Assembly (NCBI RefSeq): GCF_005404945.1
Contig: NZ_BJDG01000002.1
Span: 62,001-126,000 of the forward strand
Reading direction: 5' to 3'
DNA from: Lactiplantibacillus pingfangensis
Lineage (GTDB): Bacteria > Bacillota > Bacilli > Lactobacillales > Lactobacillaceae
DNA: 64,000 nt
The notes under the pieces are model-generated. The model did no database searches. It was given only the letters and a program-made list of their open reading frames with translations, and was not told the origin of the DNA. Both the position numbers and the translations under genes were made by a program. Numbering within the stretch: position 1 is the stretch's first letter; each line of letters begins with the position of its first letter. This document shows positions 48,580 through 57,840 of the stretch, piece after piece.

Positions 48580-49923
48580 ATGACCGCAAGTTTCAAAGAT
48601 TTTCAACTGCAGCCGTTTTTAATGCAAGCGTTGCAGGATATTAACTTTAAAAAGCCGACCCAGGTTCAGGAAAAGTTGATTCCGGTAATTGCTGCCGGTC
48701 GCAGTGTGATTGGTCAATCAGCAACGGGGAGTGGGAAAACCCATACCTTCTTGTTACCGATGATTAATAAATTGAATCCAGATGAACGCCGGGTTCAGGC
48801 CGTGATTACCACGCCTAGCCGGGAACTCGCTTATCAGATTCAAGAAGCGGCGAAGCAATTAATTCAACACAGCCCTAAGGCAATCCACATCGGTTTATAC
48901 GTCGGTGGGACAGATAAACAAGATCAGATTGATAAATTAAACCGGCACCAACCACAGTTAGTAATTGGAACGCCGGGTCGGATTTTAGATTTGATTCGGT
49001 CACAAGCCCTGAACATTCATACGGCCCAGCAATTAGTCGTTGACGAAGCTGATATGACGTTGGACTTAGGCTTCTTAAACGTTGTCGATCAAATTGCCGG
49101 CCGGATGACCGCGGATCTACAAATGCTCGTGTTCTCCGCAACGATGCCACAAAAATTAACGCCGTTTTTAAAGAAGTATATGAATAATCCGGTGATGGAA
49201 GAAATTCCAGTTGAATCTGTGATTAGTCCAACGATCGACAACTGGTTAGTTTCAACTAAGAGTCATGATAAGAACAGTATTATTTATCGCCTGTTGACGA
49301 TTGGAGAACCATACTTGGTGTTAATTTTTGCCAATACTAAGGAACGGGTCCAAGAAATTACCCGTTATCTTAAGGGGCAAGGCTTAACCGTGGCGATGAT
49401 TCATGGTGATATTAAACCACGGGAACGGAAACGTGTGATGCGTGATGTCCAGAATTTGAAGTATCAATTTGTCGTGGCGACTGATTTGGCCTCACGTGGG
49501 ATTGATATTGAAGGAGTTTCGCATGTCATTAACGATGATATTCCAAATGACTTAGAGTTCTTTATTCATCGGGTTGGTCGGACTGGCCGTAACGGCATGC
49601 CAGGGACGGCAATCACGCTATACAGTCCAGGTGAAGAAGACAAAGTTTCCGCGGTTGAAGCGATGGGAATTAAGTTTAAGCCTAAGGCCATCCGTGATGG
49701 CGAAATTGTGGATTCTTATGACCGGAATCGCCGTGAAAAGCGCGGTGCTCGGCATGACAAGCTTGATCCGTCACTGATTAGTTATGTGAAGAATGCGAAG
49801 AAGAAAGTTAAACCAGGGTACAAGCGCCGCATTCGGACCAAGATTTCTGACAAGGCACGGATGGATCGTCGGATTGAACAACGGGCAGCAGCGCGTAAAG
49901 CACGTAAAGACCGTAAAGGCTAG
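48580..49923 (+). CDS. cshB: DEAD-box ATP-dependent RNA helicase (CshB-like)
   Basis: 447 residues. Q-motif FKKPTQVQEKLIP, motif I SATGSGKTH, Ia TPSRELA, II VDEADM, III SATMPQ, V ATDLASRGID, VI HRVGRTGR. A Lys/Arg-rich C-terminal tail (about 395-447) probably binds RNA. Length and the position before alaS agree with CshB (YqfR) of Bacillus; the subfamily call is less certain than the enzyme class. Translationally close to the NrnA-like gene. Confidence 0.9.
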   Translation: MTASFKDFQLQPFLMQALQDINFKKPTQVQEKLIPVIAAGRSVIGQSATGSGKTHTFLLPMINKLNPDERRVQAVITTPSRELAYQIQEAAKQLIQHSPKAIHIGLYVGGTDKQDQIDKLNRHQPQLVIGTPGRILDLIRSQALNIHTAQQLVVDEADMTLDLGFLNVVDQIAGRMTADLQMLVFSATMPQKLTPFLKKYMNNPVMEEIPVESVISPTIDNWLVSTKSHDKNSIIYRLLTIGEPYLVLIFANTKERVQEITRYLKGQGLTVAMIHGDIKPRERKRVMRDVQNLKYQFVVATDLASRGIDIEGVSHVINDDIPNDLEFFIHRVGRTGRNGMPGTAITLYSPGEEDKVSAVEAMGIKFKPKAIRDGEIVDSYDRNRREKRGARHDKLDPSLISYVKNAKKKVKPGYKRRIRTKISDKARMDRRIEQRAAARKARKDRKG

Positions 49924-49965
49924 GATAATTAGCCGCGTTTTTTAGCATGAATTATGCCTTTAGTG

Positions 49966-49994
49966 TTGACAGGCTCTCTAGGCAACAGTACAAT
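49966..49994 (+). promoter_or_regulatory. alaS promoter
   Basis: TTGACA (49966-49971), 17 bases, TACAAT (49989-49994): near-consensus. Confidence 0.85.
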
Positions 49995-50000
49995 TTCAAG

Positions 50001-50213
50001 AGTAAGGACATATGCTATCGACATGACAGTCTAGAAACGCTTTGATTGCTGAAAAAAGTGCGGTGTCGATAGTATGCTACCGAGAAGATCGTCATGACTA
50101 GCCAACTAGTCCGTGTCTCAGCGTTAATGAGCTTAAGAGGTAAACGAACACATCGTTGCAAGCAAAGTGGTACCGCGTTAACAGCGTCTTTGCTAGCAAC
50201 GGTGTTTTTTTGC
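50001..50213 (+). promoter_or_regulatory. T-box leader of alaS
   Basis: AAGAGTAAGG near 49999-50008 resembles the Stem I start. A stem CTATCGACA/TGTCGATAG (near 50013 and 50064) follows, and GCT (50076-50078) followed by A is a plausible alanine specifier, though I could not fully fold the loop. The T-box AAAGTGGTACCGCG is at 50164-50177. The terminator pairs CGTTGCAAGCAAAG (50154-50167) with CTTTGCTAGCAACG (50188-50201), then seven T; its left arm overlaps the T-box region, so the two structures exclude each other. Confidence 0.85.
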
Positions 50214-50250
50214 CTAAATTTAGACGAATTGAGAAAGGGTGCCATTATTA

Positions 50251-52893
50251 ATGAAAAAATTAAGCAGCAGTGAAATTCGGCAAATGTACTTGGACTTTTT
50301 CCATGAAAAAGGTCATACAATTGTGCCGAGTGCTTCCTTAGTCCCAGTTGATGATCCAACGTTACTTTGGATTAACTCTGGGGTTGCCACGATGAAGAAA
50401 TATTTTGACGGTTCGGTCGTGCCAGATAATCCACGGATGACGAGTTCACAGAAGAGTATCCGAACGAACGACATTGAAAATGTTGGTCGGACGGCGCGGC
50501 ACCACACCTTATTTGAAATGCTGGGGAATTTCTCAGTGGGGGATTATTTCAAAAAAGAAGCCATCAGTTGGGCTTGGGAACTCTTAACCTCACCAAAATG
50601 GTTTGGTTGGGATCCTGAAAAGCTATATATGACGGTTTATCCTAAAGATACGAATGCTGCGAAGTTCTGGGAAGCAACTGGTGTCAAGCCAGACCATATT
50701 ATTAAAGTTGAAGATAACTTCTGGGATATCGGTCAAGGCCCTTCAGGCCCCGATTCAGAAATTTTCTACGATCGTGGTGAATCATTCAACAATTTAGCCG
50801 AAGACGATCCAGATAATTATCCTGGTGGCGAAAATGAACGTTACCTTGAGGTGTGGAATATTGTGTTCTCACAATTTAACCACACGCCAGAAGGCACCTA
50901 TGAACCATTACCACGTAAAAACATTGATACGGGGATGGGCCTCGAACGGGTCGTTTCAATCTTCCAAAATGCGCCAACAAACTTTGAAACCGACTTGTTT
51001 TTACCAATTATTCATAAGACTGAAGCACTCAGTGATGGTAAAATTTATGGTCAAAATAAGCAAGATGATGTCTCATTCAAGGTGATTGCGGATCACGCCC
51101 GGACGATTACTTTTGCAATTAGTGATGGCGCGTTACCTTCAAATGAAGGGCGTGGCTACGTCATTCGGCGTTTGATTCGACGGGCCATTTTGCATGGTCA
51201 GAAATTAGGTTTAAAAGAAGCTTTCCTAGACCAATTAGTGCCAATCGTGGGCGAGATTATGCAATCACATTATCCAGCGGTGTTGAAAAATGCGGCCTAT
51301 ATTGCCAAAATTGTGCATTCCGAAGAAGTTCGTTTCAATGAGACGCTGAATGATGGGCTAAGCTTGTTGAATCAGCTGATTGCGGACACTAAAGCGGCTG
51401 GTGAGGACACCTTGCCAGGTGCCGATGCCTTCAAATTGTATGATACGTACGGCTTCCCATTTGAATTAACGAAAGAATATGCTGGTGACGAAGGCTTGAA
51501 AGTCGATGAACCGGGCTTCGAAGTCGAAATGAAAGCCCAGCGTGATCGTGCGCGGAATGCGCGGAGCAATGCCAAATCAATGGGTGTCCAACGGAGCTTG
51601 TTGATTGAACTTAAAACCCCAAGCGAATACGTTGGTTATGATCAGCTCACTAATGTTGAAGGTGAGCTAAAAGATATCATTGTCGATGAGAAACTGGTCG
51701 CTGGCGTCAATGATGGCACCGCCGAAATGATTTTTAGCAAAACGCCATTCTACGCAGAAATGGGTGGGCAAGTCGCTGACCGTGGCGTAATTGTCGACGC
51801 TGATGGGCAGACAGTCGCTAAGGTGACGGATGTACAAAATGCGCCCAATAAGCAACATTTGCACACGGTCGAAGTTTTGAAACCAATGCACAAGGGAACC
51901 ACTTATCGCATGAGTGTTGACCTAGCCTTCCACAACAAGGTTGAGAAGAACCATACGGCCACGCATTTACTCGATCAAGCCTTGCGAGACGTTTTAGGTG
52001 AACATACGTCACAGGCGGGGTCATTAGTGGAACCAGACTACTTGCGATTTGACTTTACGCATTTTGGGGCCGTGACTGAAGCAGAATTAGCTAAGGTCGA
52101 ACAAATTGTTAATGATAAGATTTGGGCCGCTTTACCAGTCAGCGCTATTCAAACTGATCAAGAAACAGGTCATAAGATGGGTGCCATTGCGGTCTTTACA
52201 CAAAAATATGGGAAGATCGTGCGAGTCGTTTCGATCGGTGATTACTCGATTGAATTTGATGGTGGGACTCACGTTAAGAATTCTAGCGAACTTGGCTTGT
52301 TCAAGATTGTGTCCGAATCTGGCGTCGGTGCCGGGACTCGTCGGATTGAAGCCGTAACTTCTAAGGAAGCCTTCGAATTATTATCACAAGAAGAAGGCTG
52401 GTTGAAGACGATTGCCGCGCAAGTTAAAGCACCACAATTGAAAGATACGACTGATCGGGTGGCGCAATTACAAGCCGACTTGAAAGCTGAACAACAAAAG
52501 AACGCGACGCTTGAAAGCAAATTAGCGAAGCAACAAGCTGGTGCGGTCTTTGAACAAGTTGAAGAGATTAATGGCACGACCTTGATTGCACAAGCCGTCC
52601 AGGTTTCTGGGATGGATCAACTTCGCCAATTGAGTGACACTTGGCAAGCTAAGCACTATTCTGACGTGTTGGTCTTAGGAACCGTTATCGGTGAAAAGGT
52701 CAACTTGCTCGTTGCCGTGAGTGATGACAAAGTGAAGGCCGGTCTCAAGGCTGGTGACTTGATCAAAGCAATCGCACCAAAAGTTGGTGGCGGTGGTGGC
52801 GGTCGGCCAACCTTAGCGCAAGCCGGTGGTAAGAACCCAGCTGGATTACCTGCTGCATTGAAGACCGCGCATGACTGGGTCGCCGAACAATAA
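50251..52893 (+). CDS. alaS: Alanyl-tRNA synthetase
   Basis: 880 residues from ATG 50251; GAAAGGG is about 11 bases upstream. Class II catalytic core (about 1-440, including RTARHHTLFEMLGNFSVGDYF), editing domain with HTATH (H568, H572) and a C-terminal C-Ala domain with GGGGGGRPTLAQAGGKNP. The second half of the editing-site metal motif reads FDGGTH, so D670 stands where the usual cysteine (CGGTH) is expected and H674 is kept. Controlled by the T-box upstream. Confidence 0.97.
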   Translation: MKKLSSSEIRQMYLDFFHEKGHTIVPSASLVPVDDPTLLWINSGVATMKKYFDGSVVPDNPRMTSSQKSIRTNDIENVGRTARHHTLFEMLGNFSVGDYFKKEAISWAWELLTSPKWFGWDPEKLYMTVYPKDTNAAKFWEATGVKPDHIIKVEDNFWDIGQGPSGPDSEIFYDRGESFNNLAEDDPDNYPGGENERYLEVWNIVFSQFNHTPEGTYEPLPRKNIDTGMGLERVVSIFQNAPTNFETDLFLPIIHKTEALSDGKIYGQNKQDDVSFKVIADHARTITFAISDGALPSNEGRGYVIRRLIRRAILHGQKLGLKEAFLDQLVPIVGEIMQSHYPAVLKNAAYIAKIVHSEEVRFNETLNDGLSLLNQLIADTKAAGEDTLPGADAFKLYDTYGFPFELTKEYAGDEGLKVDEPGFEVEMKAQRDRARNARSNAKSMGVQRSLLIELKTPSEYVGYDQLTNVEGELKDIIVDEKLVAGVNDGTAEMIFSKTPFYAEMGGQVADRGVIVDADGQTVAKVTDVQNAPNKQHLHTVEVLKPMHKGTTYRMSVDLAFHNKVEKNHTATHLLDQALRDVLGEHTSQAGSLVEPDYLRFDFTHFGAVTEAELAKVEQIVNDKIWAALPVSAIQTDQETGHKMGAIAVFTQKYGKIVRVVSIGDYSIEFDGGTHVKNSSELGLFKIVSESGVGAGTRRIEAVTSKEAFELLSQEEGWLKTIAAQVKAPQLKDTTDRVAQLQADLKAEQQKNATLESKLAKQQAGAVFEQVEEINGTTLIAQAVQVSGMDQLRQLSDTWQAKHYSDVLVLGTVIGEKVNLLVAVSDDKVKAGLKAGDLIKAIAPKVGGGGGGRPTLAQAGGKNPAGLPAALKTAHDWVAEQ

Positions 52894-52932
52894 GTTGCGA
52901 TATTACGAATGTGTTACAACCAGGTCGATTGA

Positions 52933-52961
52933 TTGTACTTCATATAAGCATTTAGTAAAAT
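52933..52961 (+). promoter_or_regulatory. Promoter of the ireB-ruvX-DUF1292 operon
   Basis: TTGTAC (52933-52938), 17 bases, TAAAAT (52956-52961). Confidence 0.6.
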
Positions 52962-52996
52962 AGACAAGAAGCGGAAACTAGCGGGAGGTGCTTTAT

Positions 52997-53266
52997 ATGA
53001 GTTCGTTAGATAAAACAATGTATTTCAACTTCGATAATGAAGGTAACAAGGATGTTCATGACACATTAACGACGGTTTATGAAGCGTTACAAGAAAAGGA
53101 TTATAACCCAATCAATCAGATTGTCGGTTATTTGCTGTCAGGAGATCCAGCGTATATCCCGCGTTTAAAGGATGCGCGTAACTTAATTCGCAAGCACCAA
53201 CGCGATGAAATTATCGAGGAGCTTGTCAAGTCCTACTTGAAGGCAGATAAGGATGTTAATGCATGA
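52997..53266 (+). CDS. ireB: IreB/ReoM family regulatory phosphoprotein (UPF0297)
   Basis: 89 residues from ATG 52997, 6-7 bases after [21 protein letters not shown] and [32 protein letters not shown] match the UPF0297 family. The N-terminal Ser/Thr lies where the PASTA-kinase IreK phosphorylates IreB in enterococci; the listerial homologue ReoM controls MurA degradation. The stop overlaps the ruvX start (ATGA). Confidence 0.94.
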   Translation: MSSLDKTMYFNFDNEGNKDVHDTLTTVYEALQEKDYNPINQIVGYLLSGDPAYIPRLKDARNLIRKHQRDEIIEELVKSYLKADKDVNA

Positions 53267-53697
53267 AGTTAATGGGGTTAGATGTTGGTTCCAGAACGGT
53301 TGGTGTGGCCACTAGTGATGCTTTTGGTTGGACTGCCCAAGGTGTTGAGATTATTCGCATCAATGAAGATGAGGAAGTCTTTGGCTTGGATCGTGTCGCT
53401 GAACTCGTGAAAGAACATGAGATTGGTGGCTTTGTCCTCGGATTGCCAAAGAATATGAACAATACGCTGGGACCACGGGCCGAAGCTGCGCAACATTATG
53501 GCGACCTATTAACAGAACGTTTCCATTTACCAGTTGACTTTGAAGATGAACGGTTGACGACGGTTGAGGCCGAACGGATGCTAGTTGAAGAAGCCAATAC
53601 GTCACGCAAGAAACGTAAAAAAGTGATTGATAAGTTAGCGGCAAGTTTAATCTTGCAAAACTACTTAGACCGTCATGGTAAACTCACCCAAGGATAG
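53263..53697 (+). CDS. ruvX: RuvX/YqgF RNase H-like protein
   Basis: 144 residues. RNase H-like fold with [15 protein letters not shown] at the N-terminus, [29 protein letters not shown] and [17 protein letters not shown]. The family is an essential nuclease or Holliday-junction resolvase candidate, also implicated in pre-16S rRNA 5' maturation. Four-base overlap with ireB implies coupling. Order alaS-ireB-ruvX-DUF1292 is standard in Firmicutes. Confidence 0.93.
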   Translation: MKLMGLDVGSRTVGVATSDAFGWTAQGVEIIRINEDEEVFGLDRVAELVKEHEIGGFVLGLPKNMNNTLGPRAEAAQHYGDLLTERFHLPVDFEDERLTTVEAERMLVEEANTSRKKRKKVIDKLAASLILQNYLDRHGKLTQG

Positions 53698-53709
53698 CGA
53701 GGAATTAGC

Positions 53710-54009
53710 ATGAGCCAAAATCAAAATACGCCACAAGATGAAGAAAAAATTACCTTAGTTGATGACGATGGTAATGAAACTTTATTCAATATCTTATTCA
53801 CATTTGATTCAAAAGACTTCGGTCATTCATACATTTTATTGTATCCGGCCGATGCTTCAGAAGATGAAGAAGTCGACATTCAAGCTTACATTTTCAATCC
53901 TGAAGATGAAGACAATGGTGATTTGAAGCCAATCGAATCCGATGAAGAATGGGACATGGTCGAGGAAGTGCTGAATACTTTCTTGGCAGATGATAGTGGG
54001 ATGCAATAA
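53710..54009 (+). CDS. DUF1292 protein (YrzB-like)
   Basis: 99 residues, highly acidic. EKITLVDDDGNETLFNILFTFDSKDFGHSYILLYP is the DUF1292 signature. Function unknown. GAGG before the ATG, 12 bases after ruvX. It is the last gene of the conserved chromosomal block; after its terminator the sequence becomes AT-rich and accessory. Confidence 0.93.
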   Translation: MSQNQNTPQDEEKITLVDDDGNETLFNILFTFDSKDFGHSYILLYPADASEDEEVDIQAYIFNPEDEDNGDLKPIESDEEWDMVEEVLNTFLADDSGMQ

Positions 54010-54033
54010 GCCCGTTAACTGAATAGACTAAAT

Positions 54034-54069
54034 GAAGCGCTCAGATAAAAAATATCTGGGAGTTTTTTT
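54034..54069 (+). terminator. Terminator of the ireB-ruvX-DUF1292 operon
   Basis: CTCAGATA-AAAAA-TATCTGGGAG hairpin followed by seven T. Confidence 0.85.
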
Positions 54070-54403
54070 GTCGTCCTGAGATCAGGTTGAGCATATTAAA
54101 ACGTATGAAACAAGAAAACACCTGCTATGCAGATGTTTGGCAAAATGGTTACGTCTAAGCGTTTCCGATTATTTTTGGAATATAGATGTCGAGGCGAACA
54201 TCGGGAAATATATTTGAGATCAAGAAAAATATGATCCGGGGGCAATAAAATAATCGTGTGGGAATATGAGGATTCCTTTATGAGTCAAAGTAAGACAAAT
54301 ACTGTTTAAAACGGTGGCAAAAGTGACAAGGAAATCTGGCTCATGGCTCTGGAGCATATCACGCACTTTACGGGTGATTCATAACCATATGTATTATTTA
54401 TTC
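54070..54403 (+). other. Junction stretch with a possible gene remnant
   Basis: About 330 bases without an intact gene. GAGGATTCCTTT then ATG at 54281 begins a short frame MSQSKTNTV that stops after nine codons; the DNA after it (54310-54380) is less AT-rich and could be debris of a lost gene. Composition shifts here from core to accessory. Confidence 0.35.
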
Positions 54404-54431
54404 TTGACATTTTTGAACATTACGGTAAAAA
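54404..54431 (+). promoter_or_regulatory. Promoter of the acyltransferase gene
   Basis: TTGACA (54404-54409), 16 bases, TAAAAA (54426-54431). Confidence 0.55.
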
Positions 54432-54469
54432 TTAAAAGTTGTGTTTATTTAGTCTTTCAAGGAGGAGAA

Positions 54470-55471
54470 ATGAAAAGAAATTACGGGATTGATTTGGCAA
54501 AGTGGTTAGCAATGTTCATGATAGTTGTTATACACAATCTTTTGAATGGTGGAGTACTTTCGGTGAAAAGTACCAATATTAACAATTTGTCTTACTGGTT
54601 TTTAGAAAATATTGCAATTGTTGGTGTAAATATGTTTGCATTGGCTTCTGGATACTTACTTATCAACAAAAAAATAAAGGTCCAACACGTAATTGACTTA
54701 TGGAAAAATGTAATATTTTGGTCAGTCGTTCCAACCTTGATTATTATGGAGTGGACCAGAAATTGGAACTTAATTAATATAGCCAAAGCATTTTTTCCTT
54801 TCTTTACAGGTCGTTATTGGTACTTTAATGCGTATGTGGGATTATGCTTGTTGATACCATTTATCAATGAAGGATACAAAAAACTAACACAGCAGAGCTG
54901 TGAAAGAATAGTAATATTATTACTGTTGTTTTCTGTAACTGTAGGCATGTTAAATAAATTTTTCTTAATGGGTGGTTATTCTACGCAATGGTTATTAATA
55001 ATGTATTTAACTGGAGCATATATCCATACAACAACGCGCAATCTGAGTAAAATTTCCAATTTATTGTTAATTGGAATATTCCTACTGATGGCATTAGTTT
55101 CATTACTGGGTGAGTATGTTTCAATTAAACATGTGGGTCATCTATATATTTGGTTTAATTACAATTCACCAATGGTGGTTGTACAATCTATCGCGTTATT
55201 TTTGGTATTCGAAAGAATGAATGTGAAAAGTACGCGTATTAAAACTTTTTTGAAGAAATTTACACCACTAACTTTTTCGGTTTACTTAATTGATGCAAAT
55301 CCCGAGTTTTTTAATATAGTATTGCGTTCTGCTTTTAGGTTTGTTCAGGAGAAAAATTTGTTTGAAGGATATATGATAATATTTGGAGTAAGTGTTTCTT
55401 TGTTTTGTAGTTTTATTATTAGTGCTTATGTAAAAACTCAACTAGAGAATGTCTTAGTTCGCAGACGTTAG
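54470..55471 (+). CDS. Acyltransferase 3 family membrane protein
   Basis: 333 residues from ATG 54470 behind a perfect AAGGAGGAG; the open frame further up lacks family features. About ten membrane helices. N-terminus RNYGIDLAKWLAMFMIVVIHN has the conserved H of the family (IHN), as in O-acetyltransferases that modify cell-surface polysaccharides. Strongly AT-rich codon use compared with the genes before 54 kb, so probably acquired. Likely belongs functionally to the polysaccharide locus downstream, from which it is separated by three insertion sequences. Confidence 0.87.
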   Translation: MKRNYGIDLAKWLAMFMIVVIHNLLNGGVLSVKSTNINNLSYWFLENIAIVGVNMFALASGYLLINKKIKVQHVIDLWKNVIFWSVVPTLIIMEWTRNWNLINIAKAFFPFFTGRYWYFNAYVGLCLLIPFINEGYKKLTQQSCERIVILLLLFSVTVGMLNKFFLMGGYSTQWLLIMYLTGAYIHTTTRNLSKISNLLLIGIFLLMALVSLLGEYVSIKHVGHLYIWFNYNSPMVVVQSIALFLVFERMNVKSTRIKTFLKKFTPLTFSVYLIDANPEFFNIVLRSAFRFVQEKNLFEGYMIIFGVSVSLFCSFIISAYVKTQLENVLVRRR

Positions 55472-55544
55472 TCTATACTTAGGTATAAGATTGTGTATGC
55501 GGATGATTGTATAAATTAAAGATTGAAAGTTAATAAAGAACAAT

Positions 55545-55715
55545 AGGGGTCTGGGACAGACATGCATGTGCTGCCGCACACCCCGAAAAATGAAAACGAC
55601 GATCACTAACCTTTGATGACAAACTATCATTGAAGGATTAGTGGTCGTCGTTTTATTGGTACTTTTTTTGCCGAGGGACAAACTGATCCGCCTAACTTGC
55701 GAGTACCCCGAAATA
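55545..55715. repeat. Long hairpin repeat, probable terminator, before the IS21-like element
   Basis: AAAACGACGATCACTAACC...GGATTAGTGGTCGTCGTTTT (about 55592-55655) forms a stem of more than 20 bp continuing into TTGATGA/TCATTGAA, preceded by GGTCTGGGACAGAC (55549-55562), a palindromic word. GGTACT (about 55656) and AGTACC (about 55702) form a further outer pair. Confidence 0.55.
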
Positions 55716-55819
55716 TGTAAGAGCGGCGATAAAATGTAGGAAAATGGCGATTTAAAATTGTCGGTTTTCCTACATTTTTTGATATCATGAATCTCATTGG
55801 AATCTAGGAGGTCCTCAAT

Positions 55820-57040
55820 GTGAGACATGATATTCGTCAAGGAGTTGAAATTTACGTGAATCAAGATATTAAACCAAATTACGCCGCTTTAGCCCGCCAA
55901 TATGGTGTTGACTACCGAACTGCCAAACGTGCTTTTGAAGAAGCTAAAGACACCACCATAAAACCGGCCACACGCAAGAAACGCCCCAGCAAGTTAGATC
56001 CATATCGGGCAATTATTCAAGATAAACTCGAGTTGAATTGTTCCGCGCAGGCCATTTACAAATTCATCGTCAAAAAGGGCTTTGAAGGTAAATACACCAT
56101 CGTGCGTGAATACTGTGCCAGCATTCGCCAGAAACGTGTCAGAAAAGCCACGATTCGCGTCAATCACACACCGGGGTTATCGGCGCAGATTGATTGGAAA
56201 GAAGATATGACCCTTTATAATATCGATGGTAAGCCATTTCACTTCAACATTTTTGTGTATGTATTGCCATATTCGAAGCTTAAATACCTCACGTTGATTT
56301 TTGATCCTAGTCAAGATACCTTGTTCGAATGTCTGTGTGATGCTTTTGAACATTGCGGCGGTGTACCACAAGAATTATGGGTGGATAATATGCGCCAAGT
56401 CGTGGATCATACGAAATCAGCTTTTGGGACAGCCGTCTTCAACGAACGCTTCAAACAATTCAGCCAAGATGCTGGTTTCAACCCAATCGCTTGTCGGGTC
56501 TTTCGGCCTCAAACGAAAGGTGTCGTCGAGGCCTTGGCTCGAACGACTTCCCGTTTACGACCGTATAATTACGAATTTCAAGACGGTGTTGAATTAATCA
56601 ATCTCGTGGACGATTTGTGTTATGACTTAAATCACGAGATTTCACAAGCCACCGAACAAGTGCCACAGCAAAAATTTGAAGACGAAGAAAAAGAGTATCT
56701 GCGCGAGCTACCAGTTAATCTACTCGAGCCCTTCTTTGAAGAAGACATTACCCGTGTCGTCTCCAAGGAATCGATGGTTAACTTTCGCAAGTGCAAATAC
56801 TCCGTAGATCCGCAATACATTGGCCGGACAGTTGACGTTGTACTAACCAATGACCAGCGGCATTTACAAATCTATTATATGGGAGAACCGATTCGTGCGC
56901 ACGATATTACGACAAAAGCTTTTAATTATCATGAAGAAGATCGTGTTCAAATTCTTAAGTCTGACTTACTAAAAGACCGTTCTGACCAAGATATCCAAGC
57001 CTATATTGAAGAACATTTAACCGACTATGACCAAGTGTGA
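55820..57040 (+). CDS. istA: IS21-family transposase IstA
   Basis: 406 residues from GTG 55820 behind GGAGG. N-terminal HTH (PNYAALARQYGVDYRTAKRAFEEA), then an rve-type DDE core: D in SAQIDWKEDM, D in ELWVDNMRQVV, E in PQTKGVVEAL, with the usual D-D-E spacing. Performs strand transfer with IstB. Length is near normal for short IS21 IstA, and no interruption is visible, so it may be active. Confidence 0.92.
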   Translation: MRHDIRQGVEIYVNQDIKPNYAALARQYGVDYRTAKRAFEEAKDTTIKPATRKKRPSKLDPYRAIIQDKLELNCSAQAIYKFIVKKGFEGKYTIVREYCASIRQKRVRKATIRVNHTPGLSAQIDWKEDMTLYNIDGKPFHFNIFVYVLPYSKLKYLTLIFDPSQDTLFECLCDAFEHCGGVPQELWVDNMRQVVDHTKSAFGTAVFNERFKQFSQDAGFNPIACRVFRPQTKGVVEALARTTSRLRPYNYEFQDGVELINLVDDLCYDLNHEISQATEQVPQQKFEDEEKEYLRELPVNLLEPFFEEDITRVVSKESMVNFRKCKYSVDPQYIGRTVDVVLTNDQRHLQIYYMGEPIRAHDITTKAFNYHEEDRVQILKSDLLKDRSDQDIQAYIEEHLTDYDQV

Positions 57041-57049
57041 GGTAATCAT

Positions 57050-57787
57050 ATGACCACCAAATTCCAAGAACTATTAACCAATTTAGATGAATTAGGCCTG
57101 GATAAAATGCGGGCGTATCTGCCAGAGTATATTGATGAACTAAATCAACAGCAAGTCACCTTCACCGATGCCATGCTTAAATTGACGACAGTTGAACTAA
57201 CTTGGCAAGACCAACTCAAAACGAATCGAATCGTTAAGCGAGCGCGGTTTCCACAAGTAAAGTCACTTAAATCATTTGATTTTGACTTTCAACCTAGCAT
57301 TAATCAACAACAAGTTATGGGATTTCAAGACTTAGCCTTCATGGAAAGCAAAGAGAACTTGGTCTTTATTGGTAGTCCCGGAGTCGGTAAGACTCACTTA
57401 GCCATCAGTGTCGGCATTGAGGCGTGTCGCCAAGGGAAACGGACGTTGTTCGTCAATTGTCATGAACTTCTTTTACGGCTCAATGCCGCGGACGATAAAG
57501 GCACGTTGGACCGTTGTATTCGGCGGTATGCCAGATACGACCTCTTGATTATTGATGAAATTGGTTATTTGCCAATCAATCATAATGAAGCCAATTTGCT
57601 TTTTCAGTTAATCAATGCGCGATATGAGCATTGTTCAACAATCATCACTAGTAATAGTGATTTATCGACTTGGGTAGAAATCTTTCAGAACCCGACCGTC
57701 ACAGCTGCCATTCTTGACCGGCTGGTTCACCATGCCCATATTGTAAAGATTAATGGTAAATCATACCGCCTAAAAGGGACAAATTAG
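57050..57787 (+). CDS. istB: IS21-family helper ATPase IstB
   Basis: 245 residues. AAA+ ATPase related to DnaC/DnaA: Walker A GSPGVGKTH near 107-115, Walker B LLIIDEIGY near 165-173, sensor region STIITSNSDLSTW. It selects target DNA and stimulates IstA. Starts 9 bases after istA, GAGG upstream; complete. Confidence 0.93.
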   Translation: MTTKFQELLTNLDELGLDKMRAYLPEYIDELNQQQVTFTDAMLKLTTVELTWQDQLKTNRIVKRARFPQVKSLKSFDFDFQPSINQQQVMGFQDLAFMESKENLVFIGSPGVGKTHLAISVGIEACRQGKRTLFVNCHELLLRLNAADDKGTLDRCIRRYARYDLLIIDEIGYLPINHNEANLLFQLINARYEHCSTIITSNSDLSTWVEIFQNPTVTAAILDRLVHHAHIVKINGKSYRLKGTN

Positions 57788-57840
57788 CTGCCCAAAACCA
57801 ACATTTTTAAACCGCCATAAATCTACATTTTATTACCGCA

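Larger units (their letters stand above)
55716..57840 (+). mobile_element. IS21-family insertion sequence
   Basis: The left end (about 55720-55767, GCGGCGATAAAATGTAG...) and the reverse complement of the right end (about 57840 backward, GCGGTAATAAAATGTAG...) match over about 45 bp at roughly 80 percent by eye, including ATGGCG(A/G)TTTAAAA and GTCGG/GTTGG TTTT. Two genes, istA and istB, lie inside. The outermost bases are uncertain by a few positions and no clear target duplication was seen. Confidence 0.85.

Noticed and set aside
55454-55864. Minus-strand 136-codon ORF
   Set aside because: It crosses a long hairpin repeat, the left end of the IS21-like element and the start of istA; no family features.
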